Source: Paenibacillus sp. RC67 (lineage in GTDB: Bacteria; Bacillota; Bacilli; Paenibacillales; NBRC-103111). From it: a DNA stretch of 64,000 bases. The notes under the pieces are model-generated. The model searched no databases. It was not told the DNA's origin and worked only from the letters and a program-made list of their open reading frames with translations. The stretch is taken from contig NZ_CP125098.1 of NCBI RefSeq assembly GCF_030020805.1, positions 6,941,001 to 7,005,000 of the forward strand, read 5' to 3'. This document shows positions 8,144 through 16,648 of the stretch, one piece after another. Each line of letters begins with the position of its first letter. The stretch's first letter is position 1. The translations under genes and the position numbers were made by a program.

Positions 8144-9304
8144 TTATTGTATTGAGCCGAGCTGCTGTTGTCTGCGCTGGCAGAATTGAATATCTTCTTG
8201 AATAATGGCCGAAGCCGCTTCGATGAATCGGTTGCATTGCGTTTCAAAGTCCTGCTTGTTCGCTTCTTCCAAGGCTGCGATTTCGTCAGCTGGAATCGCC
8301 TGCACACCCTGCATCGCTCCCAGAATCGCGCCGATCATGACACCGATGGAGTCTGTGTCACGGCCGGAGCTGACGCCATCTTTTACAGCTTCGAGTAGAT
8401 CGCCGTCGTGCAGCACGATGTAGCCAAGTGCTAGCGGCAGCTCCTCGATCGAAAACAGTCGGCTCGGCGTGTAGTGGTTTGACGGGATACCGAGCTTGTC
8501 GATGCTGCGGTTGACGTCGTCACCCATCGGAGAGTACGGAGTCATCGCCTCGTGCAAAGCCTGCACGACCTTGCTCCGGTCCTGCTTCTCGGAGCGCAGC
8601 TCCAACGCTCTCTTGCACACGTCCTGAATCGCTCGCTTCGTCCCGTCCTTCGCATAGCAAAGCGCCGTGTCCAAGATATCTTGGACGCTCACTCCCGGCT
8701 CGAATGCCTTGGCGACGCAGGCCGCCAGTACGCCCGCTGCTTCCAGTCCATAGCTCAGCTGATGGCCAGAGGCGAACAGGATCGCTTCATCGTAAGCCGC
8801 CTTCGGATTGCACGCATTCACTATTCCTATAGGAGCAATGTACATGGCCGCTCCGCAGTTGACCATATTGCCGTAGCCGCCCTCGCGCGGCTCGCAGTTC
8901 GCCAGCACATGCCGATTGAAAATATGCTTTTCAGGATAAAACAATCGATCCAGAATGAGCGCTTCCCGTCCGAATTCCGGAATATATCTTGGACGGAACC
9001 CGATTTCCTTCACAAATTCATTAGCCATATCGTACGCGTCTAGATGGCGCCGCTCCGTGCAGTATACGTTCATCAGCGCCAGCGTCATTAGCGTATCGTC
9101 CGTCACGATGCCCTGCCCTCTCATTCTGCCGAGCCGCGACGTGTCCGGCCAATCTGCTTTCCACCACTTCGTCCTTACCGTTTCGATTCGGTCGTATTTT
9201 TCTTTGATCTGGGCATGGGTCATTTTCTCTACGACTGCCCCCATCGCATCGCCGAAGGCCGTACCGAAGACTACTCCTTTGACCCGGTCTGCAAAAGAAA
9301 TCAT
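8144..9304 (-). CDS. ADP-ribosylglycohydrolase-family protein
   Basis: 386 residues, one domain. All three family signatures are present: GTAFGDAMGA near residue 14 (metal Asp), TDDT near 68, and SGRDTDSIGVMIGAILGA near 315, the Asp pair that binds the second metal. Family members remove ADP-ribose from proteins or small molecules, or hydrolyse related ribosides. Here the surroundings (sugar ABC importer upstream, a second family member and ribokinase downstream) favour a small-molecule riboside as substrate, not protein de-ADP-ribosylation; this is inference. Cytoplasmic, no signal peptide. It is 17 bases before the next gene and 105 bases after the solute-binding protein gene. Confidence 0.87.
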   Translation of the reverse strand: MISFADRVKGVVFGTAFGDAMGAVVEKMTHAQIKEKYDRIETVRTKWWKADWPDTSRLGRMRGQGIVTDDTLMTLALMNVYCTERRHLDAYDMANEFVKEIGFRPRYIPEFGREALILDRLFYPEKHIFNRHVLANCEPREGGYGNMVNCGAAMYIAPIGIVNACNPKAAYDEAILFASGHQLSYGLEAAGVLAACVAKAFEPGVSVQDILDTALCYAKDGTKRAIQDVCKRALELRSEKQDRSKVVQALHEAMTPYSPMGDDVNRSIDKLGIPSNHYTPSRLFSIEELPLALGYIVLHDGDLLEAVKDGVSSGRDTDSIGVMIGAILGAMQGVQAIPADEIAALEEANKQDFETQCNRFIEAASAIIQEDIQFCQRRQQQLGSIQ

Positions 9305-9408
9305 GAGCCTGCTCTCCTATCCATACCGGGAGTGCGAAGCCGAAAGCCCCACACTCCACAGCTTTTTTATCTGATTCTGTCTTACCACTTCTAAGCATGC
9401 CAACCGTT

Positions 9409-10863
9409 TTACTTGATCGTTTTATTGGCGTACTCCGTCATTTCCTTACCGCCAGCGGCGTTCCAATCCTGCACGAATTTATCGAAATCGGCGATCGTTT
9501 TCTTACCTGTGACGACATTCGCGGCGAATTCCTTATACAGCGCGTTGCAGGCATCCCACTTGGTAGCCAGCTCGGCAGGGATGATGAAGCTGTTGTCCTT
9601 GCTGGACATGGAAGCCATCATCTCCAGCGACTTGGTAGCCGGTTCGGACAAGTAAGGTGTCGACGGATCGAATTCTTTGTCCGGCTTGAAGTTCACGGTC
9701 GATTCTACAAAGCGCGCATACCACTCGGCGAATTTATCCGTTAATTTGATTTTGTTGTCTACAATCTTGTACTGCTCGCCTTCTACGCCAAGCTTATCTA
9801 GCATTTGTCCTTTGGGACTAGCCAGGAACTCCAGTACAGCGAAGGCCATATCTTTGTTCTTGGACGTTTTGCCAATAGCGAAGCCGCGGCTTTCCTTGCT
9901 CACATCAACAGGCATATAGCCTTGACCTTTGCCTTTGGCTGGCGGAAGCGGCATAAGCTTCGCGTTTGCGCCATTTTGGGATATCGCTTTTGTATTGTAG
10001 ATATCGATAACCTTGCCCTGCGTTCCTGCGATGACAGCTGCTTGACCGTCGTAGAACGCTTTTTCCTTCGTATCCCATTTCTTCGTTAAGAACTCTGGAT
10101 CGAGCAACCCATCTTTATACAGCTTCGCGTAAAATTCCAGTTTGTCTTTTTCGAACGAGGTCGTTTTGCCAAACGCATACTTGCCGTCCGAGCCTTTGAT
10201 CCATGTCGACGTTAAGCCGAACGCTTGACCGAAGGTCGCATCGAGCTCATCCAAGGTGCCTGCCGTTGTATAGGCGAACTTGGCGCCGTTCTTGTCCTTC
10301 ACTTCCTTGAGGAAGTTATAGTAGTTGTCGATGGTCGGATTCGCGAGCAAATCCTTGCCCGTAGCCGTTTTGTTCAGCCAATCCTGACGGACCACCGGAA
10401 CCGAGTTGCTGATCGGGGACAGCCATACGAGATACGGATAGTTCTTCATTCTTTCCTTGTTGTATGGGTTCATTGAGGCTTTCACATGGGTGGATTTCTC
10501 GATGTAAGGCGTCAAATCCTCAAGAATCTTCTGCGTGACCGCGAATTGGTAGTCTCCGCCCTGGAAGTAGATCAAGTCCGGAATGTTGCCGCTTTGCAGC
10601 AGCAGGCCTAGCTTCTCGGAGTAGGTGCCGCTCTGTACCGGAACGATCTGCAGCTTCACATTTTTCCCTTCGGCCTTCATACCTTCTTCAATGCCTTTGA
10701 GCAGTTTGTCGTCTGGGGTTAGATCTTTATCGACAATGGTAATCGTCACGGGCTTATCCGATGAGCCTTGTGCCGAATCGGCCGGAGCCTTCGTATCGCC
10801 GGAGCTGCAAGCGGTCGTTACCACCATTAAGCTGGCTGCCATTAGGGTGAACATTTTTTTCAT
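9409..10863 (-). CDS. sugar ABC transporter solute-binding lipoprotein
   Basis: 484 residues. A lipoprotein signal peptide with lipobox TTAC (Cys near residue 19) is followed by a Ser/Asp-rich linker and a family-1 extracellular solute-binding fold, of the type used by Paenibacillus for oligosaccharides (LplA-like). It captures the substrate outside the membrane and hands it to the two permeases encoded just upstream. The ATG at 10863 is chosen because GGGGAGG lies nine bases before it and it gives a clean signal peptide (MKKMFTLMAASLMVV); an upstream in-frame ATG overlaps the permease gene. No ATPase is encoded in the operon, as is usual where a shared MsmX-type ATPase serves several importers. 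Confidence 0.9.
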   Translation of the reverse strand: MKKMFTLMAASLMVVTTACSSGDTKAPADSAQGSSDKPVTITIVDKDLTPDDKLLKGIEEGMKAEGKNVKLQIVPVQSGTYSEKLGLLLQSGNIPDLIYFQGGDYQFAVTQKILEDLTPYIEKSTHVKASMNPYNKERMKNYPYLVWLSPISNSVPVVRQDWLNKTATGKDLLANPTIDNYYNFLKEVKDKNGAKFAYTTAGTLDELDATFGQAFGLTSTWIKGSDGKYAFGKTTSFEKDKLEFYAKLYKDGLLDPEFLTKKWDTKEKAFYDGQAAVIAGTQGKVIDIYNTKAISQNGANAKLMPLPPAKGKGQGYMPVDVSKESRGFAIGKTSKNKDMAFAVLEFLASPKGQMLDKLGVEGEQYKIVDNKIKLTDKFAEWYARFVESTVNFKPDKEFDPSTPYLSEPATKSLEMMASMSSKDNSFIIPAELATKWDACNALYKEFAANVVTGKKTIADFDKFVQDWNAAGGKEMTEYANKTIK

Positions 10864-10897
10864 TTCTGTTTTCCTCCCCATTTTCATTGGATATGAA

Positions 10898-11782
10898 TTA
10901 TTCTTTGACGCCGCCATCCATGACCCCTTTGGTGTAATACTTCAGAATGATCGGATACAGCATGAGAATCGGAACCATGGCAACGATGATTGTAGCCGCT
11001 TTCAACGACGAGAAATCGAGCTGGGCAATATTGTTGTTCTTCAGCAGATCGGTCGCGCCAACTAGGCTTGTTGTATCCCGTTCGACGACGAATTGTCTTA
11101 GGAGCACCTGAAGCACTGTATTGTCACGGCTGGATAGGAAGATACTCGATTTGAAAAACTCGTTCCACTTCGCAATCGCATAGAACATCCCAATCGTTAG
11201 CAGTGGAATACGCGCCAGCGGCATCACGATTCTTATGAACAAGGTCATATGCCCCGCTCCGTCAATCTTGGCTGCTTCGATCAAGGAATCCGGAATTTCC
11301 TCCAGAAAACGCATCATGATGATCAAGTAATAAACGTTAATCATCCGGTACAGCACCATCGCCCACAGACTATCCAGCAAATGCAGGTCCTTGATAACCA
11401 TGTATTCCTGCACGATCCCCGGCTCGAAAATCATAATGATGATGAGGAAGATCATGATCGGCGTTTTGAACGCCAGATTTTTGCGAGTCAGTACATAGGC
11501 GGCAAGCGTTGTAAAAAAGATACTTAAGCACGTGCCGACCACCGTAATGAACACCGAATTGAGCAGCGCTTTTCCGACAATCGGATTGCTGAGAACGACT
11601 TGAAAGTTAATGAAAGAGAAGCCTCTCGGCCATACTTCATACCCATGCAGCAGATTCACCTTGGAAGGGTGAGATAGGGCTCTCGCAAGCAGGTTCATGA
11701 TCGGTACGAACATCGTTAATGTAACAAGCGTCAGAACAAGCGCTATGATCGCTTTGGATACGGTAAGCTTTCTTTCTAGCAT
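10898..11782 (-). CDS. sugar ABC transporter permease, AraQ/LplC type
   Basis: 294 residues with six predicted membrane helices. It carries the inner-membrane-component EAA loop (EAAKIDGAGHMTLFIRIVMPL, near 185-205) that contacts the ATPase. The C-terminus ending in YTKGVMDGGVKE is typical of LplC/YtcP-like permeases. It forms the channel with the permease encoded 15 bases upstream and works with the solute-binding protein 34 bases downstream. Part of the minus-strand sugar operon. Confidence 0.92.
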   Translation of the reverse strand: MLERKLTVSKAIIALVLTLVTLTMFVPIMNLLARALSHPSKVNLLHGYEVWPRGFSFINFQVVLSNPIVGKALLNSVFITVVGTCLSIFFTTLAAYVLTRKNLAFKTPIMIFLIIIMIFEPGIVQEYMVIKDLHLLDSLWAMVLYRMINVYYLIIMMRFLEEIPDSLIEAAKIDGAGHMTLFIRIVMPLARIPLLTIGMFYAIAKWNEFFKSSIFLSSRDNTVLQVLLRQFVVERDTTSLVGATDLLKNNNIAQLDFSSLKAATIIVAMVPILMLYPIILKYYTKGVMDGGVKE

Positions 11783-11797
11783 GATACATCCACCTCC

Positions 11798-12694
11798 TTA
11801 CCATGCGCCTTTTGAGGTTAATTTCTTCGAGATAAAATGCGTGGACAGCACGAGCACGACGCCGATCAAGCTTTTGAATAGGTTGGCTGCCGTCGCAAAC
11901 GAATATTGCCCGTTGATCAGACCGACGCGATATACGTACGTATCGATGATGTCGATGTGGCTGTTGACGGAATCATTAGTGAAGTTAAGCACCTGATCCA
12001 GTCCAGCGTTCATAATGAAGCCGACATTCAGAATGAAAATGGTGACCATCGGCACGTACAAATGCGGCAGCACGATTCTCGTCACGATATGCCAACGGCT
12101 TGCTCCATCGACATAAGCGGCTTCGTACAGACTTGGGCTAACGCCCATGATAGCGGCAAGGAAAATGATCGAATCCCAGCCGATACTGCGCCAAGCCTCA
12201 CTAGCTAGCAGCACCCAGCGGATGCTGTCTTTGTCCGTCAGAAAATCTTTAGCCGGCATGCCGAGCGCCTTCACGAATTCATTGACCGCCCCGGTCGACG
12301 GAGACAGGAACTCGAACCAGATGCCTGCAATTACGACCCACGATAGAAAATGCGGCAAATACGATACGACCTGCACCGCTTTGCGGAACTTCCCGTTAGC
12401 GAACTCGTTCAGCATCAAGGCGAACAAAATCGGGATAGGGAAAATGAGGAACATTTTCATGGCGCTAATAATTAATGTGTTTTGCAATACATTGGCAAAG
12501 ACCGGAGTACTGAACAGCTCCTTGAAATATTTAAGTCCTACGTACTCGTGATCGCCAAGAATGCGATAATCGTAGAAGGCCAGCTTCATGCCGATAATGG
12601 GCCACACATGAAAAAGAACGAAATAAACGATGCAGGGTAGCAGCATGAGATACAGGATTTTATCTGCCCACATTCGCTTCATTGTAGTGTACAC
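11798..12694 (-). CDS. sugar ABC transporter permease, LplB type
   Basis: 298 residues, six membrane helices, EAA loop EAAYVDGASRWHIVTRIVLPHL near 195-215. First gene of the importer operon and partner of the AraQ/LplC-type permease. The start is GTG at 12694, about 11 bases after AGAGGTG; the ATG four codons later is too far from that site. A cre-like site lies about 65 bases upstream, so the operon is probably under carbon catabolite control. The AraC regulator encoded upstream is the likely specific activator. Confidence 0.9.
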   Translation of the reverse strand: MYTTMKRMWADKILYLMLLPCIVYFVLFHVWPIIGMKLAFYDYRILGDHEYVGLKYFKELFSTPVFANVLQNTLIISAMKMFLIFPIPILFALMLNEFANGKFRKAVQVVSYLPHFLSWVVIAGIWFEFLSPSTGAVNEFVKALGMPAKDFLTDKDSIRWVLLASEAWRSIGWDSIIFLAAIMGVSPSLYEAAYVDGASRWHIVTRIVLPHLYVPMVTIFILNVGFIMNAGLDQVLNFTNDSVNSHIDIIDTYVYRVGLINGQYSFATAANLFKSLIGVVLVLSTHFISKKLTSKGAW

Positions 12695-12759
12695 TTGTTC
12701 ACTCTCACCTCTTGTCTAGTAAATTCTAAGTTGATTGTTAAGCTGCCTTAACGCTCAAC

Positions 12760-12774
12760 ATGAAAGCGCTTATT
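12760..12774 (-). promoter_or_regulatory. cre-like site (CcpA) upstream of the importer operon
   Basis: ATGAAAGCGCTTATT matches the cre consensus WTGNAANCGNWNNCW at all but one defined position (T in place of the last C). It sits in the 160-bp gap between araC-like and permease genes. Confidence 0.5.
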
Positions 12775-12853
12775 TCTATACATTAAATTTTACTTAATTC
12801 TTGTGGATGAGTCCTCTTCAATTCGCTTCATTTCTTCTCAAAAATAGCTATTC

Positions 12854-13756
12854 TTACGAAGTCAGCACGTATTTTCTGAATTCTTTAGGGGTCATTCCTA
12901 CAATTTGCTTAAAGGACCTGTAGAACGAAGCATGGCCTTGAAAGCCGCAAGACAGATACACCTCGGTAATCGATACATGGGGATCGCTCAACTTCTTTTT
13001 CGACTCGTGAATACGGATTTTGGTTAAATATTCTTTGAAGCCTTCTCCCATCGTTTCTTTAAATAAATGATAAGCCCGGGACGTGCTTAAGGATAAACTG
13101 GCAGCCATATCTTTAAGCTGAATATTTTCATGATATTGATGATGAATCATCCCGAGAGCCGGCTGCAATTTCTTATAGGCCTGCATCGATCGGTTCCACT
13201 CTTCCATTGGAATTTCTTTGGCATAATGGCGAAAAAGGTAGGTGCATACTTGCATCAGCAAGCCTCGAATCATGCTTGTGTAGGCCCGATCCTGCTCCTT
13301 CATTTCATTCCAAATGTCTCGAAGAAGCGTTCCAATCTGTGCAGCTGCCTGCAGATTTCCATCGATTTTATTCACGAAATACTTTGACTTCATAAAAAAC
13401 GGGGCTAACAACTCATTCTCCCCACCATCTATCAAAGAACCATCAAATTTTAAGAAGTGAAACTGGCATGGCTTCAAGGGGTCCGATTGCGCCCGATGCT
13501 GTTCCATATGACTAACAACGAACACATCGCCTGTATTGATCTCATATCTCTTGTCCTCAAAGTAAAAAAGTCCCTTTCCCTCAAGGCAATATCCAACCTC
13601 AAACGAAGTGTGCCAATGGAATGGTTCAAGAAAGATACTTGGCATCCAGCGTGATATATGAATGGGAACATTTTTATTGAAGTTATAATCTCGCTTCACT
13701 ATAAATCCGGGAGCGACAGCGCTTGGGCGAACAGATGAACCTGCTGCCTCGTTCAT
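12854..13756 (-). CDS. AraC-family transcriptional regulator
   Basis: 300 residues. An N-terminal cupin-like sugar-sensing domain (about 20-150; HWHTSFEVGYCLEGKG) is followed by a C-terminal double helix-turn-helix (about 200-298) ending in the AraC signature GFQGHASFYRSFKQIVGMTPKEFR. It probably activates the importer/hydrolase/ribokinase operon directly downstream in response to the imported sugar. Its start codon overlaps the DUF4387 stop codon (ATGA), so it is translationally coupled to the AtuA/DUF4387 pair. This ties the two halves of the locus together. Confidence 0.9.
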   Translation of the reverse strand: MNEAAGSSVRPSAVAPGFIVKRDYNFNKNVPIHISRWMPSIFLEPFHWHTSFEVGYCLEGKGLFYFEDKRYEINTGDVFVVSHMEQHRAQSDPLKPCQFHFLKFDGSLIDGGENELLAPFFMKSKYFVNKIDGNLQAAAQIGTLLRDIWNEMKEQDRAYTSMIRGLLMQVCTYLFRHYAKEIPMEEWNRSMQAYKKLQPALGMIHHQYHENIQLKDMAASLSLSTSRAYHLFKETMGEGFKEYLTKIRIHESKKKLSDPHVSITEVYLSCGFQGHASFYRSFKQIVGMTPKEFRKYVLTS

Positions 13757-14064
13757 AGGTTGACTTCCAATTCCATTAACGGCGCATGCTGCTGGGCTCC
13801 ATAGACGTCGCGGTCGAGAAATGTACCGGACGATACTTTGCGGGAGAACGTAATCTTGAACCCTAGCGCCTGATCGAAAAACACGATATGCGTAATGCTC
13901 TCTTCCGGAATGTTGTAGAGCCGGGATACCAGCGTCTTGTTGATCAGCTCCTGCTCCTTGACTCTGAAGTAGATCGCAGGATCGGTGAACAGCACGTCGA
14001 CTGTAATTTCAAATGGCCCGCTGTTCTTGCTGCGCAAAACAGCTGCTGCGTCATATAGCTTCAT
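13753..14064 (-). CDS. DUF4387 protein
   Basis: 103 residues, matching the length and pattern of DUF4387 (MKLYDAAAVLRSKNSGPFEITVDVLF at the start, then a mostly beta body). DUF4387 proteins are nearly always encoded next to AtuA/DUF1446 proteins and are thought to act with them as a small subunit; the reaction is not established. Here it overlaps the AtuA gene by four bases upstream and the AraC gene by four bases downstream. Confidence 0.85.
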   Translation of the reverse strand: MKLYDAAAVLRSKNSGPFEITVDVLFTDPAIYFRVKEQELINKTLVSRLYNIPEESITHIVFFDQALGFKITFSRKVSSGTFLDRDVYGAQQHAPLMELEVNL

Positions 14065-15434
14065 GGCTGCACCTCCGTATATTCGATAGGGAACATCTCC
14101 AGCCCGTCGGCGACCTCCATCAAGTGATAGACGGAAAATTCGTACACGGCGCCGAACGGCACATCGCTCGGTGCAAAAGGGAACGCCAGATTGCCTGCGG
14201 TCGCTTTGCGGCCTTCATAGCCGTAATGCAGGAAGGTCGATCTCACTGAGCTGCAGATGGCATTCGCCAGCTCCTGCGTCTTCGCCACGACCTCGAATAC
14301 GACACCCAATTCATGGGCCGGGGTGCGCTGTGGCTCCAGCTCTCCTAATACGCCATTCAATCCATAATTGATAAAATGAATGCTGTAATCCTCCGGTGCA
14401 ACTTCACTGTAATAATCCCGAACCTGCTGCTTCACCAGCTCTTCCACTTCTTCGATGCGGGAGATTAGCAGCGGATCGCGCACGCCTGCGACGACGAACG
14501 TCCGGTAAGCCACCTTCATGGCGCCTTCCAGCTTGATCTTGTACACCGGCGTCTCTTCGATTCGGCTTCCAGTGACTTCGACGCTTCCGTCTCCAAGCTC
14601 GGTGAATCGGCATTGTTCGAGATTCAAGACCATCCCCGGTCCGTGCAAAATGTATGGGTGATCTTTCTCATAAAATGTATGGGCGGCCACCGATACGGCC
14701 GTGCATTTGCGGGCATCGCTCAATGGCTGGACGATGAAGGAATCCTGCTTAAGCGTGCCGAGCATACTGTCCTTGGTCGTCCCCGGCTCTGCCGATAGGG
14801 CGGCGCACTCGAGGATTTTGCCGAGATGGTAGGCGAGCGCCGTGTCAAACCCGTGGTACATTGCGACCGCCGCGAACGGCGAAGGGTCATAAGCGCGTCC
14901 GCAAACGATGATGTCCGCACCGGCCGCAAGAGCTTCGATGATCGGCTCGTGGCCCATCTGAGCGACGATGCGGCTTGTCGCTTCCAGCCTTTCCTGCGTC
15001 AGCGGCGCTACGGTTAAGCCTAGCGGCTCGCATTCGCCTGCTTGCAGCTTCGCTTCCACTACCTCATGGGGGATATCTGCCCATATGGTAGCCATCTTGA
15101 TCCCGCCGATCCCATGATCTTGTAGGATCTCCATGATGATCGACTGCGTCCATTCCACGTGGACCTTCGCACCGCTTCCTCCGGCAGAACCGATGATGAC
15201 CGGGATGCCTGCCTTAACGCCTTCCGTGATAATGATCTCCAGGTCCTTCTTGCAGGCCTGCCTGCTGACAATGGCCGTACCCGCGCCTAGCTTATGAGGG
15301 CCCGCGTCGGTGGAACCGGCATCCACTACGATCGCATCTGGCTCATGTTCCATGCCTTTCATGAAGGACGCCTTGGGAAAACCGTACCCCAGCATGCCGC
15401 AGGGGGCTAGAATCTTGAATTGTTCTTTTGTCAT
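14061..15434 (-). CDS. AtuA-family (DUF1446) protein
   Basis: 457 residues. Similar throughout to the acyclic terpene utilisation AtuA/DUF1446 family: N-terminal LAPCGMLGYGFPKASF, a glycine-rich loop IGSAGGSGAKVHVEWT near 85-100, VDAGSTDAGPHKLG near 38-51 and CGRAYDPSPFAAVAMYHGF near 200. Members occur in pathways handling branched acyl-CoAs or dicarboxylic acids, but the biochemical step is unclear. ATG at 15434 is used because GGAGGGTG lies four to six bases upstream; an upstream in-frame start adds seven residues without a site. First gene of a coupled trio with DUF4387 and AraC, preceded by a perfect cre and a GntR-type operator. Confidence 0.88.
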   Translation of the reverse strand: MTKEQFKILAPCGMLGYGFPKASFMKGMEHEPDAIVVDAGSTDAGPHKLGAGTAIVSRQACKKDLEIIITEGVKAGIPVIIGSAGGSGAKVHVEWTQSIIMEILQDHGIGGIKMATIWADIPHEVVEAKLQAGECEPLGLTVAPLTQERLEATSRIVAQMGHEPIIEALAAGADIIVCGRAYDPSPFAAVAMYHGFDTALAYHLGKILECAALSAEPGTTKDSMLGTLKQDSFIVQPLSDARKCTAVSVAAHTFYEKDHPYILHGPGMVLNLEQCRFTELGDGSVEVTGSRIEETPVYKIKLEGAMKVAYRTFVVAGVRDPLLISRIEEVEELVKQQVRDYYSEVAPEDYSIHFINYGLNGVLGELEPQRTPAHELGVVFEVVAKTQELANAICSSVRSTFLHYGYEGRKATAGNLAFPFAPSDVPFGAVYEFSVYHLMEVADGLEMFPIEYTEVQP

Positions 15435-15553
15435 ATTCACCCTCCACTTGTCCAAGCGTCATCTTGTATTTTGGTGTAATTACGCGATGCTTCTCTTCTG
15501 CTGGTGAACGATCGTCCGCTCATGCAGAAGCTCATTTTTTAAAATATCCACTG

Positions 15554-15568
15554 ATGTAATCGCTTGCA
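15554..15568 (-). promoter_or_regulatory. cre site (CcpA) upstream of the AtuA gene
   Basis: ATGTAATCGCTTGCA matches every defined position of the cre consensus WTGNAANCGNWNNCW. It lies 120 bases before the AtuA start codon, so the AtuA/DUF4387/AraC unit is probably repressed by preferred carbon sources. Confidence 0.65.
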
Positions 15569-15643
15569 ACGAGGCCTTAAAAAGCTGCTGCTAGCTCAAA
15601 GAAGCTCTAATGCGGATTAGTCCGATGGAGATAGCATGATTTT

Positions 15644-15665
15644 GGATAATTGGATGATCCAATTA
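15644..15665. promoter_or_regulatory. GntR-type operator copy 1, between gntR and atuA
   Basis: Contains the 17-bp palindrome AATTGGATGATCCAATT. Except for two bases in the centre, this 22-bp segment is the same as the one in the gntR promoter at 16425-16446 (GGATAATTGGAT then CCAATTA). Likely binding site of the GntR protein encoded next to it, controlling the AtuA operon. Confidence 0.65.
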
Positions 15666-15685
15666 AATGATCAAAAGGATGCGCT

Positions 15686-16390
15686 TCATCCGTTTGATCC
15701 CACTTTGTTCAACATAATATTTTGCTTCACTTGGCTGATATGGTACAAAAGCGCTTCCTTTGCTTTCTGTGGGTCTTTCTCTTTAATGGCCTGGAGAATT
15801 TGGAAATGCTCTTTGTAGACTTCCGCTTTCCGGCCGGGAATGTCGACGGTCTTCGTAGCTGTCTTTTGCAAGAGGTCCATATGCAGCTCAATCAGATTCA
15901 CCAACACCACGTTATGTGTAGCCTTGGCAATCGATAGATGAAACGCCTGGTCAGGACTCATCGGATCGTCCGAGTCGCTGTCGATGGTGCCCCATCTTTC
16001 AAGAGCGCTTTCAATTTCCTGAATATCTGGCTCGGTCGCCCGCTTCGCCGCTAGCTCCACAATACCGGTTTCGAATATTTCCCGAGCTTCCAGCAGCTCG
16101 ATAATCGTAGCCCGCTCGATATTCTCAATAATTCGCTTCTGATCTTCCGCTTTACTGAGATTTTTGCTAAGGTAACGGCCACCGCCGGGACGGGTCTCGA
16201 TCAGCCCTTCTCGCTCCAAGATGCGGAATGCTTCGCGCAAAGTCCCTCTGCTGATGCCGAACGCTTGAGCCAGCTCCCTCTCCGTAGGCAGCACATCGCC
16301 TGGAGCCAGATTACCCTCGAGAATTAAGCTTTCGATCTGCTCAATGACATCCTCGTACACCCTATGGTATTTGATCTTCTTAATAGTCAT
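15686..16390 (-). CDS. GntR-family regulator, FadR subfamily (FCD domain)
   Basis: 234 residues. The N-terminal winged helix (about 10-75; VLPTERELAQAFGISRGTLREAFRILEREGLI) is the standard GntR DNA-binding motif. It is followed by an all-helical FCD effector domain with the metal/effector His residues visible (Asp in DQAFHLSIAKATHN, then later EHFQIL and YHISQV). FCD regulators bind small organic acids or sugar acids. The start is taken at ATG 16390, nine bases after AAAGG; two ATGs further upstream are too close to that site. It is autoregulated by an operator over its own start site, and a second copy stands before the AtuA operon. Confidence 0.9.
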   Translation of the reverse strand: MTIKKIKYHRVYEDVIEQIESLILEGNLAPGDVLPTERELAQAFGISRGTLREAFRILEREGLIETRPGGGRYLSKNLSKAEDQKRIIENIERATIIELLEAREIFETGIVELAAKRATEPDIQEIESALERWGTIDSDSDDPMSPDQAFHLSIAKATHNVVLVNLIELHMDLLQKTATKTVDIPGRKAEVYKEHFQILQAIKEKDPQKAKEALLYHISQVKQNIMLNKVGSNG

Positions 16391-16424
16391 TGTCATTAAC
16401 CTTTCCATGTCATCATGACTTGCC

Positions 16425-16449
16425 GGATAATTGGATCACCCAATTATCC
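16425..16449. promoter_or_regulatory. GntR-type operator copy 2, over the gntR start site
   Basis: GGATAATTGG and CCAATTATCC form an inverted repeat that starts just after the predicted transcription start of gntR. It shares 20 of 22 positions with the site at 15644-15665. Confidence 0.7.
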
Positions 16450-16457
16450 ACACCTTC

Positions 16458-16486
16458 ATAGTAATCAGTATGGGTGGATGTGTCAA
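16458..16486 (-). promoter_or_regulatory. gntR promoter
   Basis: Minus-strand TTGACA (16486-16481), 17 bp spacer, TACTAT (16463-16458). The operator at 16425-16449 covers the start point, which predicts autorepression. Confidence 0.65.
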
Positions 16487-16648
16487 GAATATTTTTACAT
16501 CCTATTATTTTTGCATCCGAAAGATGTTGGGCTACTTTCTATTTAAAGAAAAACACCTGCCTAGTACAGGCAAGTGCTGTAATTCACCGTCAATAATCCG
16601 TAACGATTACGCGCGGCTAAAGCCTACTTTAGGGAAAGCTTCGTTGAT

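Noticed and set aside
8128..8307. N-terminal extension of the second ADP-ribosylglycohydrolase
   Set aside because: It is read from the 3' end of the preceding gene in another frame and is basic and low-complexity; GTG 8127 has a proper site.
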